From Deltaproteobacteria bacterium (GTDB lineage: Bacteria > Desulfobacterota > Desulfarculia > Adiutricales > Adiutricaceae), in the NCBI GenBank assembly GCA_031264185.1, contig JAISEL010000141.1, forward strand, positions 1-52,730: a stretch of 52,730 nt of DNA. The letters run 5' to 3'. The position numbers and the translations under genes are program-made. Position 1 is the first letter of the stretch, and each line of letters opens with the position of its first letter. A model generated the notes under the pieces. The model was not told the DNA's origin. It saw nothing but the letters and a program-made list of their open reading frames with translations, and searched no databases. Positions 19,809-28,069 of this stretch are shown piece after piece.

Positions 19809-21673
19809 CTTATGTCTAGACAAACTCTCAGGCAATTTTCTACAATTTTGCCCCATATCTTTGGAGATGATATTTGTTAATATAATCTTGCGAAATATTT
19901 GAAGACTCACTGAAATAAGAGGTAACTCTTTGCTGATCCTTTTTTTCACCAAAATTAATGGCTAAAACTTGTTTAGCGCTATTGAGTTCTGTCAGCAATC
20001 TATTGATTGATATATCGTGCCCCAATTCATTCATTTCGAGCTTGAGCAAGCAGCATAATGTCAAAGCTAAAACACAGTAAAAGGCATGAACTCTTATCGT
20101 CCTGTCTGTGAAATGCCGGACCGGCCTGAATGAAAGATATTTGATGTTCTTCATTTGCCTGAAATCTTCCTCCACGTGAAACTGAGCCCTGTATGCTGCA
20201 ACGATTTGTTCATTGCTCCAATCATTTCTATTGGTAAACAAAATGGTTTTTCCAAGGTGATTGCTTTTAACAATATCTAAAGAATTATAATCTATATAGT
20301 AATCAATGTATATATGATTATCATTGCCTATGCCTATATTGAACTTGAATATTTTTTTCATATAATCAGCTGATAATATGTCTTTAACATTTTTTGACAC
20401 AGAGTCGAATGTTGGCTTTTTGCCTTTAGAGATCTTTCCTTCAGCCCTAAGCTGCAATCTGTCTTTCAGTGCCTGCAGCGACTTTTTACATTTATCCATA
20501 TTGGCCTCAATGCCAACCAACTGCGAATCACGAAGGCACGGGTTATCGGTGACAAGCACAGTTGCCAATTGATTACAGACCTCCTTTTGAGTTCTGAAGG
20601 CAGAAGCCTTTTTGAACTGCGCGCCAACCAGCGGGGCATATTGATTTCTTTCCGTTTCCAATAGTTCCGGGCACTGGTTGAGACGCAGCCCGCCAACGAA
20701 ATGGTATTTTTGAATCGTATCATCTTCAAGCATAGCGACGATATTTTCAGAATTATTTCCTTTATCAAATATTAAAGTAGTATCGTTTTTATCATCTGAC
20801 ATTAGGGCGCTTCTTGCTTTTAATTTATCAATAATATCTATAAATTGTTTTGAATCGCATTTATTCCCAGGATATATTTCATGGAATAAAGGTATGTTGA
20901 ATTCCGGGCTTACCATTAGCGACAAGCCGATAATCTTAAGGTCAGTTCTCTTTTCTTTGCTATGGCCGCGTTGCGGGATTGCAGCCGGATTGGAAGTGTC
21001 AATATAGGTCATGAAGTTGGTATTATCAAACAAAAGGCTCCCGGTCGAAACTTTATACTTATTGACAATAACCGCAGTCAGTTCATCCTCAATGGCAGTA
21101 ATCTGTTCTTGATCAAGTCCAGTCATATGATTCCAAAAGCTTTGGCTGGACAAGGAATGCTTTGCAGCATCCGGGAACATGCCGGTTAAGGAAGTCTGCC
21201 TGAACCATTGGAAAAAAGACAGTTTGCTGACAGGCGCAATGGCGCGGTTGATGGCCGCCAGTTGAATATATGACCCGATTGAAAGGCCTTGGCTCCTTTT
21301 TTTTGCATACTTATTAATTATGTCTGCAACACCCAGTCTTTCGGAAAGGTCATATAGGGCGGCCTCAGCTCCAAAGCTGAGAACTCTTACAATGTCAGGA
21401 TGTTTAGTTTCGGGTGTTTCTGGTGTTTCGGCTTTGGACTGGATGTCAGCTCTGGCGGCAAAAAGTTGTTCGGCTGTCCCTAACCGGTCAATTATCACTT
21501 GGTGGGATCTGCCATTTTTCCATTCGGATCGTGCTATATAATAGTAGGTATTATTGCCGGATTTCCTGTGAGTAATATAGGCCATTCCGTGACTAACTCC
21601 AAAGTAGTTTATCTATGAATTTAATTTTAACTCCAATCATCTTTATTTGTCAAGTGTCTGTAGAAAAAAAAAT
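19809..21673 (-). mobile_element. IS1634-type insertion sequence (approximate ends)
   Basis: Bounds are set by the two flanking direct repeats, not by confirmed inverted repeats. The element would hold a single transposase gene with about 90 bp of upstream AT-rich DNA and 30 bp downstream. Confidence 0.5.
19840..21585 (-). CDS. IS1634 family transposase (full length)
   Basis: 581 residues with no internal stop. The start MAYITHRKSGNNTYYYIARS and then HQVIIDRLGT are typical of the IS1634 branch of IS4-type transposases. Candidate catalytic residues are Asp187 in LLFDNTNFMTYID, Asp274 in TLIFDKGNNS and a Glu near residue 477 in FHVEEDFRQMK. The enzyme catalyses cut-and-paste movement of its own element. 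It is the only full-length transposase in the window. Terminal inverted repeats could not be set by eye, but an 18-bp near-identical direct repeat flanks the gene. Confidence 0.93.
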   Translation of the reverse strand: MAYITHRKSGNNTYYYIARSEWKNGRSHQVIIDRLGTAEQLFAARADIQSKAETPETPETKHPDIVRVLSFGAEAALYDLSERLGVADIINKYAKKRSQGLSIGSYIQLAAINRAIAPVSKLSFFQWFRQTSLTGMFPDAAKHSLSSQSFWNHMTGLDQEQITAIEDELTAVIVNKYKVSTGSLLFDNTNFMTYIDTSNPAAIPQRGHSKEKRTDLKIIGLSLMVSPEFNIPLFHEIYPGNKCDSKQFIDIIDKLKARSALMSDDKNDTTLIFDKGNNSENIVAMLEDDTIQKYHFVGGLRLNQCPELLETERNQYAPLVGAQFKKASAFRTQKEVCNQLATVLVTDNPCLRDSQLVGIEANMDKCKKSLQALKDRLQLRAEGKISKGKKPTFDSVSKNVKDILSADYMKKIFKFNIGIGNDNHIYIDYYIDYNSLDIVKSNHLGKTILFTNRNDWSNEQIVAAYRAQFHVEEDFRQMKNIKYLSFRPVRHFTDRTIRVHAFYCVLALTLCCLLKLEMNELGHDISINRLLTELNSAKQVLAINFGEKKDQQRVTSYFSESSNISQDYINKYHLQRYGAKL

Positions 21674-21691
21674 TTACTATGGTTTTTCCCT
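21674..21691 (+). repeat. Direct repeat flanking the IS1634 element, right
   Basis: TTACTATGGTTTTTCCCT, the partner of 19791-19808 with two differences. If it is a target duplication, the two mismatches imply the insertion is not recent. Confidence 0.5.
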
Positions 21692-22200
21692 TGCAAGGCT
21701 ATTTTATAGGTTGTAATTTAATTATTTCATAATCTAATTAATTTTCAAATATCATTTTTTAATTTAAAATATGATAAAAAGGTTTTATTAAAAAAATCGA
21801 ATAAGTCTGCAGAGAAGAAAAAAATTAATCCAATTTTCCCACAAAAATGTAAGTTTATCTATGGCCAGGACAATAAAATTTCGTTCCTGTTCGGCGAGCA
21901 AAACGGCTCGGATGATCAATTATAAAAAACAGTATTTTACCTTATAATAATTCTAATCAGCTATTTATATACATCTTTAAGTTTTATTTATAATGTGTTT
22001 AGAAATTAATAAGGCGTTGAGGGCGGCTTTATTAGCAGGCACTAAATTTTTAGAATTATAATTTGTTTATCTAGGATATGTCTCGTAACATATTGAAATT
22101 ATTAAATAATTTGACAAACCTCTCATAACTTGTAAACTCGGGCTAAGGGCCTGTTAAAAAATTACTGCAGTATCTGAGGCGTTTATGAAATACCAGCTTT
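21692..22200. other. AT-rich intergenic region, no supported gene
   Basis: Low-complexity AT-rich DNA between the IS1634 element and the ISAzo13 relic. No frame, tRNA or hairpin terminator could be supported. Confidence 0.4.
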
Positions 22201-22400
22201 ATGGAAGATAAGCTGGCTGTCACAAATAGGGCTTATGCCCTTCCGGCGCCAACTACAGACGAAAGGCATTAACGATTGTTTCTGAGAGCTTTCGCTGAGG
22301 CGTTGGGGCATGAAGGGATTGTAGCCGCTGCCGGGAGAGTCGGTGCAGATCGTCAGACTGTATCTAGGCAGAAAAGAAATATTAGCCTCCACGGCCACAA
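22201..22400 (+). pseudogene. ISAzo13 family transposase relic (N-terminal fragment)
   Basis: From ATG 22201 the frame reads MEDKLAVTNRAYALPAPTTD, one stop codon, then RLFLRAFAEALGHEGIVAAA and GRVGADRQTVSR. This is the ISAzo13 N-terminal pattern (a DERQRRLFLAxEAxALGxGGI-like block followed by a helix-turn-helix). Only about 65 codons remain. It is a different copy from the element at the right end of the window, judging by sequence divergence. Confidence 0.7.
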
Positions 22401-22629
22401 ATAAACGCAGATCTCGCTCGCTGAGATGGGAAGAGAGTTGTTTAGACCTCTGTTTGATTTTAATTTCTACATTAATACAATAAATTTATCATAATATATC
22501 AAAAAAACGAATCATTTATTTTAAAATACAAATTAAAACAATTTTTATGCCTTATAGTTTATATATTTTTTGAAATAAAAAATCACTAATGGAGCATCTG
22601 TTTTGAAGAGTCCCCTAAGCTCCCAAAGT
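22401..22629. other. AT-rich spacer
   Basis: A very AT-rich stretch between the ISAzo13 relic and the beta-CASP RNase gene. Nothing further is supported. Confidence 0.4.
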
Positions 22630-24225
22630 CTATGGCCTTAAAATCATCTCCTCGGCCTGATTGAGTAAGTTTTCCAGATTGGCCAGTTCGGAAGGGCCCA
22701 ACGGCACCGGCCGGTCGGCCATAATGGCCGCAATTCTCTCCAGACGCTCCTGAAAACTTTGACTCCAGCTGACAGCCATCATCGGTTCGGGTTCAGGGAC
22801 TTCTTCAGGCTTCAGGCCCGGACCCTCCACCTCAATGACCTCCCGCCAGTAAGGAATCGCGGTCTCCAATTCAGGAAACAGCTCTTTTAAATGCTTCTGA
22901 AAAGCCACGGTGCCGGACTCTTCCCCGTGGACCAAAACTACCTTCAGGCCCTGATGAATCTGGGGCCTGAGCCATTCCACCAGTTCGGCCTGATCGGCGT
23001 GGCCGGAAAAGCCTCCGATGGTATGGATTTTCGCGTTAACTACCACCGATTCCCGGAAGAGCTTAACCGCCTCGGCTCCGTCTACCAGCCTCCGGCCGGT
23101 CGTGCCCTGAGCCTGGAAACCGACAAAGACAACGTGACAGTTATCGCGCCACAAATTGTGCTTCAGATGGTGAAGAATCCGCCCGGCGTTGGCCATGCCG
23201 GAGCCGGCCACAATAATGGCCGAACCCTGGATCTGGTTAATTTTCTGGCTGTCCTCCATGGATTTGGTGACTGTCAAGGCGGACATGGTTAAGGGGCTGA
23301 AGCCGTTTCGGATAAGTTCCCGGGATTTTTGGTCAAATAAGTGCTGATTTTTGACATAGACTCCGCTGGTGGCGGTGGCCAGAGGCGAATCCAGGATAAT
23401 GGGTATGTCTCTGGGGATTTTGCCCTCATGCCATAAAGTGGACAGCAAAAAAAGAATTTCCTGGGTTCTTTCCACGGCAAAAGCCGGAATCAAAACCTTC
23501 CCTCCGGACTTTCTGGCCTGATGGATAACGGAGATAAGTTCATCCACCGAAGTGTCCAAATCTTTGTGGCGCCGGTTACCGTAAGTCGTTTCCATGAAGA
23601 TCATGTCGGACTCAGGCGGAATCTGGGCGTCGGGTATCAATAACTGGCCCTGGCGGCCTAAATCCCCGGAAAATAAAATCCGCTCCGTCCGTCCCTGACA
23701 GCTGGCCACCAAATAAGCGCTGGCGGCTCCTAAAATGTGTCCGGCGGCCAGTAGGGTCAGAAAAACGCCCGGCTGAATCTCAACCGCCTGATTAGACGGC
23801 AGGGGCGATAAAAGCGTATTGGCCAGCAGAGCGTCTTCTTCTTCATACAAAGGCTCAACCGTCCTTTGGCCCTGACGCTTATTCTTCCGGGATTTCCAGA
23901 CCGCTTCCTGAGACTGGATGTGGGCGGCGTCCTGCCACAGGATTTTCAAAAGTTCGCAGGTAGCCACGGTAGCGTAAACCGGGCCTCGGTAACCGGCTTT
24001 AACCAGTCTGGGCACTAAACCGGAGTGGTCCATGTGGGCGTGGGTTATGACCACCGCTTTAACTTCCGAGGGTTTATAGAGGTCAGTATTAAAATTTCTG
24101 AGTTCAGTCTGGCGGCCCCCCTGAAAAAGACCGCAGTCTAAAAGGATCAAGCCGCCCGAAGAATTATCCAATTGGAAGCACGAACCGGTGACAGTCCTGA
24201 CAGCGCCCAAGCATTTAATTTTCAT
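22630..24225 (-). CDS. Metallo-beta-lactamase / beta-CASP family ribonuclease (YSH1/CPSF-like)
   Basis: 531 residues. The metallo-beta-lactamase motif is HAHMDHSG (His62, His64, Asp66, His67), preceded by the strand GLILLDCGLFQGG. Further motifs are AGHILGAASAYL and LFSGDLGR. The beta-CASP domain follows, with ETTYGNRRHKD, the PAFAVERTQEIL segment, VAGSGMANAGRILHHL, and FSGHADQAEL with C-terminal VLVHGEESG. Bacterial members are RNA exo/endonucleases of the archaeal-CPSF type. The last 60 residues are an acidic, family-variable tail. It lies 30 bases after proB on the same strand, so the two are probably co-transcribed, although the functions look unrelated. Confidence 0.93.
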   Translation of the reverse strand: MKIKCLGAVRTVTGSCFQLDNSSGGLILLDCGLFQGGRQTELRNFNTDLYKPSEVKAVVITHAHMDHSGLVPRLVKAGYRGPVYATVATCELLKILWQDAAHIQSQEAVWKSRKNKRQGQRTVEPLYEEEDALLANTLLSPLPSNQAVEIQPGVFLTLLAAGHILGAASAYLVASCQGRTERILFSGDLGRQGQLLIPDAQIPPESDMIFMETTYGNRRHKDLDTSVDELISVIHQARKSGGKVLIPAFAVERTQEILFLLSTLWHEGKIPRDIPIILDSPLATATSGVYVKNQHLFDQKSRELIRNGFSPLTMSALTVTKSMEDSQKINQIQGSAIIVAGSGMANAGRILHHLKHNLWRDNCHVVFVGFQAQGTTGRRLVDGAEAVKLFRESVVVNAKIHTIGGFSGHADQAELVEWLRPQIHQGLKVVLVHGEESGTVAFQKHLKELFPELETAIPYWREVIEVEGPGLKPEEVPEPEPMMAVSWSQSFQERLERIAAIMADRPVPLGPSELANLENLLNQAEEMILRP

Positions 24226-24255
24226 TGAGAATAAATCCCTAAAACGTCAATTTAA

Positions 24256-25377
24256 TTAACCGGGAAAAATGACCAGATTGTCGCGGTGGATGATCTCGTC
24301 AGAATGGCTGTAACCCAGCCGATCGGCTATTTCCTGACTCCCGAAACCCATAATCTGCCCCACTTCCGGGGCGCTGTAATTAACCAGCCCTATGCCGAAA
24401 GGTTCCCCGTCGGACAGACTGACGGAAACTGCGTCGCCGGCCGCGAACAGCCCTTCCACTCCGGCCACCCCGCCGGGCAAAAGACTTTTGCCCCGCTCTT
24501 TTAAAGCGACTGCGGCGCCGGTGTCAACCACGAGCTTGCCTTTTGGGCGGGCAGCCATGGCCAGCCAGTGTTTATAAGCTCCCCTGGGGTGGCGGGCCGG
24601 TTTAAAAAAAGTGCCCAAAGCTTCTCCGTCAATTATCCGGAGTAAGATATCCCGGGTCTGGCCGTTGGCAATCAGACTGGACACCCCTCTTTCGGCCAGG
24701 TGACCGGCGGCCCGGACTTTGGTGAACATGCCGCCGGTACCTAAGGGCCCGGAACCGCCGGCTAAAGCTAAGAGGTCCGGGGTGACTTTGTCCACTGTCT
24801 CAATCAATTTGGCCTTTGCATTTTTTTGGGGATCACTGTCAAAAAGCCCGTCCTGATCGGTCAGGTTAATAAAAAGATCCGCCTCGACCAGACTGGCCAC
24901 CAGAGAGCCTAAAGTGTCATTGTCTCCAACTTTAAGCTCCTCAACAGCCACAGTGTCGTTTTCATTAATGGCCGGAACGAGCCCGTTTTCCAGTAAGGTA
25001 GTCATGGTGTGGCGGGCGTTAAGGAAACGGACGCGATTGGCCAGATCATCGGCCGTTAAGAGTATCTGGGCCACTTTATGGCCAAACGCCCCGAAGGCCT
25101 TTTCCCAGGCTGTCATTAATGCGACCTGACCGGCTGCGGCTGAGGCTTGTTTTAAGCGGAGAGTCCCGGGCCTTTCCTTTAAACCAAGTTTACTGAAGCC
25201 CAATGCCACCGCTCCGGAGGTGACCAGAACACAGTCCAGCCCCACCCTTTTAAGTTCAGCCATCTGCCCGGCCAGAGCCTTAACCCGGCCCATGGCCAGA
25301 CCTTTATCCCCGCAGATAAGCTGGCTGCCGACCTTGACGACCATCCGCCGAACTTTTTTAAGGGTCTGTCTTGTCAT
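24256..25377 (-). CDS. proB: Glutamate 5-kinase with PUA domain
   Basis: 373 residues, the length of the kinase-plus-PUA form. The kinase part has VVKVGSQLICG, VTSGAVALGFSKLGL, QILLTADDLANRVRFLNARH, NENDTVAVEELKVGDNDTLG and GGMFTKVRAAGHLAERG, all signatures of the amino-acid kinase fold specific to ProB. Residues from about 280 form the PUA domain (GKLVVDTGAAVALKERGKSL). It phosphorylates glutamate in the first step of proline synthesis and is normally feedback-inhibited by proline. proA is not adjacent. The ribosome site before the ATG is weak; a start 11 codons later is possible. Confidence 0.96.
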   Translation of the reverse strand: MTRQTLKKVRRMVVKVGSQLICGDKGLAMGRVKALAGQMAELKRVGLDCVLVTSGAVALGFSKLGLKERPGTLRLKQASAAAGQVALMTAWEKAFGAFGHKVAQILLTADDLANRVRFLNARHTMTTLLENGLVPAINENDTVAVEELKVGDNDTLGSLVASLVEADLFINLTDQDGLFDSDPQKNAKAKLIETVDKVTPDLLALAGGSGPLGTGGMFTKVRAAGHLAERGVSSLIANGQTRDILLRIIDGEALGTFFKPARHPRGAYKHWLAMAARPKGKLVVDTGAAVALKERGKSLLPGGVAGVEGLFAAGDAVSVSLSDGEPFGIGLVNYSAPEVGQIMGFGSQEIADRLGYSHSDEIIHRDNLVIFPG

Positions 25378-25501
25378 TCTGAAATTGAATATTTTCTTTA
25401 ACTGCCAATAAAAAGTGAATTATAAAACTCTCTCAATTTATCAATAAAAAAAGGCGCAAAAATTTAATTATTTCTGGAATCTATATTATTTTCAGACCTT
25501 T

Positions 25502-26026
25502 TTATCTGGCCGGAAGGGTCAGGACATCGCCCACCCAGACCATCTGATTAGTCCGGTTTTTAAGATACGGATTTAAATCCAGAAGCGTCTGAACAGAAGT
25601 TCCGAATCGGCTGGCTACGCCGGACAAAGAATCCCCGGTCTGGGCCCGATACGTTCTTGGCTGACCGGACTGATTCGGCCCCGGCTGACCGCCCGTTCCG
25701 GCCTGAACCGTCCCGCCGGCCAAAGGTCCTTCCGGCAGGGGCTGACCGTTTAATTCGGCCGTAGCCCGGGCAATTTGATCGACTAAAGCATCGCGCTCTT
25801 TATAAACACTGGTCAAAGCCCGATCTAAAACGGCCGCCTCCTGGCGGGCTGCGGCCAGTTCTGCTTCCAGGGCAAATGTCTCCAGGCGCAAATTTTCCAT
25901 ATCCTCATCGGAGACCGACGAGCAGCCAAAAGGAGTATAAAGTAGAAAGACCGCTAATATCACCCCCAGCCAACCCTTGACATTCGGGTTAAATCTTTTG
26001 GGTTCAACTCTGGGGAACGGACTCAT
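25502..26026 (-). CDS. LysM-domain lipoprotein with coiled-coil segment
   Basis: 174 residues. After a basic, somewhat long N-region, a hydrophobic stretch (VKGWLGVILAVFLLYTPFGC) ends at Cys35, a plausible lipid-modified cysteine. Residues about 40-92 are an Ala/Glu/Leu-rich coiled coil, then a Gly/Pro/Gln linker. Residues 127-172 are one LysM domain (YRAQTGDSLSGVASRFGT, then LLDLNPYL and VWVGDVLTLP), which binds peptidoglycan. GGAGAG precedes the ATG. It probably bridges membrane and cell wall. It stands alone, 124 bases upstream of proB. Confidence 0.85.
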   Translation of the reverse strand: MSPFPRVEPKRFNPNVKGWLGVILAVFLLYTPFGCSSVSDEDMENLRLETFALEAELAAARQEAAVLDRALTSVYKERDALVDQIARATAELNGQPLPEGPLAGGTVQAGTGGQPGPNQSGQPRTYRAQTGDSLSGVASRFGTSVQTLLDLNPYLKNRTNQMVWVGDVLTLPAR

Positions 26027-26603
26027 GTACTTCTCTCCTGACCTCCTCTGGTTTAGCCTTTTACTTTACCATTAAACGACTGTTTTTTCAACCAGACTTT
26101 CAAGATCATCAAAATATCGTTAATTTTCCAAAAATTATTCTACTAAAAATATTAACAGAGCAATAAAAATAAAAAAAGATGTATTTAAATCGTATTAATC
26201 TCTAAAGATATATAAATTGCTTATATTAAAGCAATATTCACCAAAACAAACCATTCAGCGATTTGCCGTTCAAAACTTTGGTCTTTTGGCCAGAACATCT
26301 GCCAGCAGCCACAGTCACTGCCTAGCCTCCTCTTCATATTACGCAATCATCTTTAACTTTGGCCTGACCCGGAGGCCGGCACAAATTTTTTATTTGCAGA
26401 TGTTAAATTTCTGGAGATCACTGCCTTAAGACGCGTCAGTCCAAACGTTCAAATCTTCTTGACCGGACAGTAAGGCCGCCCGGGATCTTTCGCCAATTGC
26501 CGATTTTAAAGGAGCAGTAATTAAAGACAATAATGCTGGTGCTAAATTCCTTAACACTGGAGCGGTTATCCCTGAAAGCGCGTCACAGCTGACTGACTTA
26601 TTA
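26027..26603. other. Intergenic region with a possible gene fragment
   Basis: No supported gene. From about 26479 to the left edge of the MITE, one frame is open (RDLSPIADFKGAVIKDNN, then NTGAVIPESASQLTDLL) and its composition looks coding. It has no recognised homologue and no start. It may be a remnant of a gene interrupted at 26603. Confidence 0.35.
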
Positions 26604-26775
26604 ACCCGGCGGATAATTATGATAGATCAAGTATTCCTTATTATTTATAGATTATCACGGTATAATAATTCTTTAACCATACTACAAATAGACTATAGAA
26701 ATTGCATAATTTTTGAGTATGCTAAAGACTGAAGAAACAAAGGATAAACTCTTTTATCAAAATTATCCGCCGGGA
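26604..26775. mobile_element. MITE A, copy 1 (172 bp)
   Basis: The ends are inverted copies: CCCGGCGGATAATTATGATA at the left and its complement (with one interruption) at the right, flanked by TA on both sides (26602-26603 and 26776-26777). It carries no coding capacity and is about 85-90 percent alike by eye to 40941-41113. TA duplications suggest mobilisation by an IS630/Tc1-type transposase, of which only broken relics are seen in this window. Confidence 0.85.
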
Positions 26776-27098
26776 TAATATTTTACGCAAAAGTGAGTAT
26801 TCTGTCCATGAAATGCATCCATTGCTGATATTTAACATTACTGCGGTCTTGAAAACAATTTATAATTACATAACCAGGAGGCTGTCAGCCGCAGTATTGG
26901 ACACCCTTGTTGTGTCCTCCCGCACAGATCTCCAAATAAATATTTTTGCAGATTTTTCATATTTCAAGCGCCAGGGGCCGGGATTCCAAAAATCCATTTC
27001 CATCAGCAAAAGCGCCAGTAAATAACCGCTGCTTTTGACAAAAACCGGAATGACCGGCCCCGGTAAATTGAATAAAGCCTGCCCAGGCCGGTTTTGGC
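26776..27098. other. Intergenic region, no supported gene
   Basis: Starts AT-rich and becomes GC-richer towards the DUF2156 gene. A 70-codon plus-strand frame at 26813-27025 has no ribosome site or family resemblance. Confidence 0.4.
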
Positions 27099-27983
27099 CT
27101 AAAACTGCTCCAAAGTAACCACATACTTTCTGGACATATGATCGGGTTTTAAAGACTCTTTGGAAAATCTGAGGCCTGGCAGGCCCAAATCCTGTTCCCG
27201 GTTAATGTACTTCATGGCCCCATAGTAGCGGCGGCAAAAATTACTGCACAGGGCCACGTAAATGCCCCGGATGTCGGGATTGCCCTTTTCCGCATGGATT
27301 ACAGCCGTATCCGGATTCAAGACTTCACCGATGGTAAAAGCCTCTATTTTACCCCCAATCCGGATGGCCAGGCCATGAAGATTTAAGGTCTCCAGATTGG
27401 CCAGTAAAAGATGAACGGCTTTTTTCTCCATAATCAGATGGGACTGAAGTCCGATTTTTTCCGTTTTGGCTGTCAGCCACAGATCTTCCACGGTTGAAAG
27501 CTCCGGAATGAGATCCCTTGTCACCTCCAGAAGTTCATACCGGTTATTCTGCACAAAACTATTATAGTGATTTTTTTTCTGATGCATCCGGCGGCCGCTT
27601 AAATTGATAAGCTTTTCTGACAGATAGACATAATCGTCATTATCGGGATCGGATTCCACTTTCCAGTCAGGCCGCAGCTTCCCCATTAAGTCGGCCAGTT
27701 CCTGGGGCACCCGTGACATTTTAGGCACAGTTAATTCATTAAACAGAAATTCAGCCGCCTTCATTTTATCGCCCCCGCCTAAAGGAGGCAGAGCAAAGGG
27801 GTCTGAATTTTCGGGGTGAGCCAGAAGACAAAGGCAATCAAAAGCTTTTGTCCAGGTAAAATGGTAATATTCGTTCCATATGAACATATTGGTGAAATTG
27901 ACATCTGAGGTGGTCAGAGGACAAGCCTGCTCCGCTTCCCGAAAAACATCCTGATCGCCTATGCTTAATTCCTTAAAGCTCAT
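27099..27983 (-). CDS. DUF2156 family protein (GNAT-like, LPG-synthase C-terminal-like)
   Basis: About 294 residues from the ATG at 27983 (GAAGGAG lies 11 bases upstream; another in-frame ATG at 28016 would give 305). The start FKELSIGDQDVF and the N-terminal SDVNFTNMFIWNEYYHFTW are typical of DUF2156, as are MHQKKNHYNSFVQN in the middle and the C-terminal MKYINREQDLGLPGLRFSKE. The fold has two acetyltransferase-like domains, related to the lipid-aminoacylating part of phosphatidylglycerol lysyltransferase. No membrane part is present. The substrate is unknown. It follows the hybrid kinase region on the same strand across an opposite-facing boundary of only 86 bases. Confidence 0.8.
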   Translation of the reverse strand: MSFKELSIGDQDVFREAEQACPLTTSDVNFTNMFIWNEYYHFTWTKAFDCLCLLAHPENSDPFALPPLGGGDKMKAAEFLFNELTVPKMSRVPQELADLMGKLRPDWKVESDPDNDDYVYLSEKLINLSGRRMHQKKNHYNSFVQNNRYELLEVTRDLIPELSTVEDLWLTAKTEKIGLQSHLIMEKKAVHLLLANLETLNLHGLAIRIGGKIEAFTIGEVLNPDTAVIHAEKGNPDIRGIYVALCSNFCRRYYGAMKYINREQDLGLPGLRFSKESLKPDHMSRKYVVTLEQF

Positions 27984-28069
27984 TGTATCCAGAGCTCCTT
28001 CGAGCGTTATACACATTATAACACCTGACTGATTAAGTTTTCACTGACCGGAAAGAGAGGATAAAAAAC

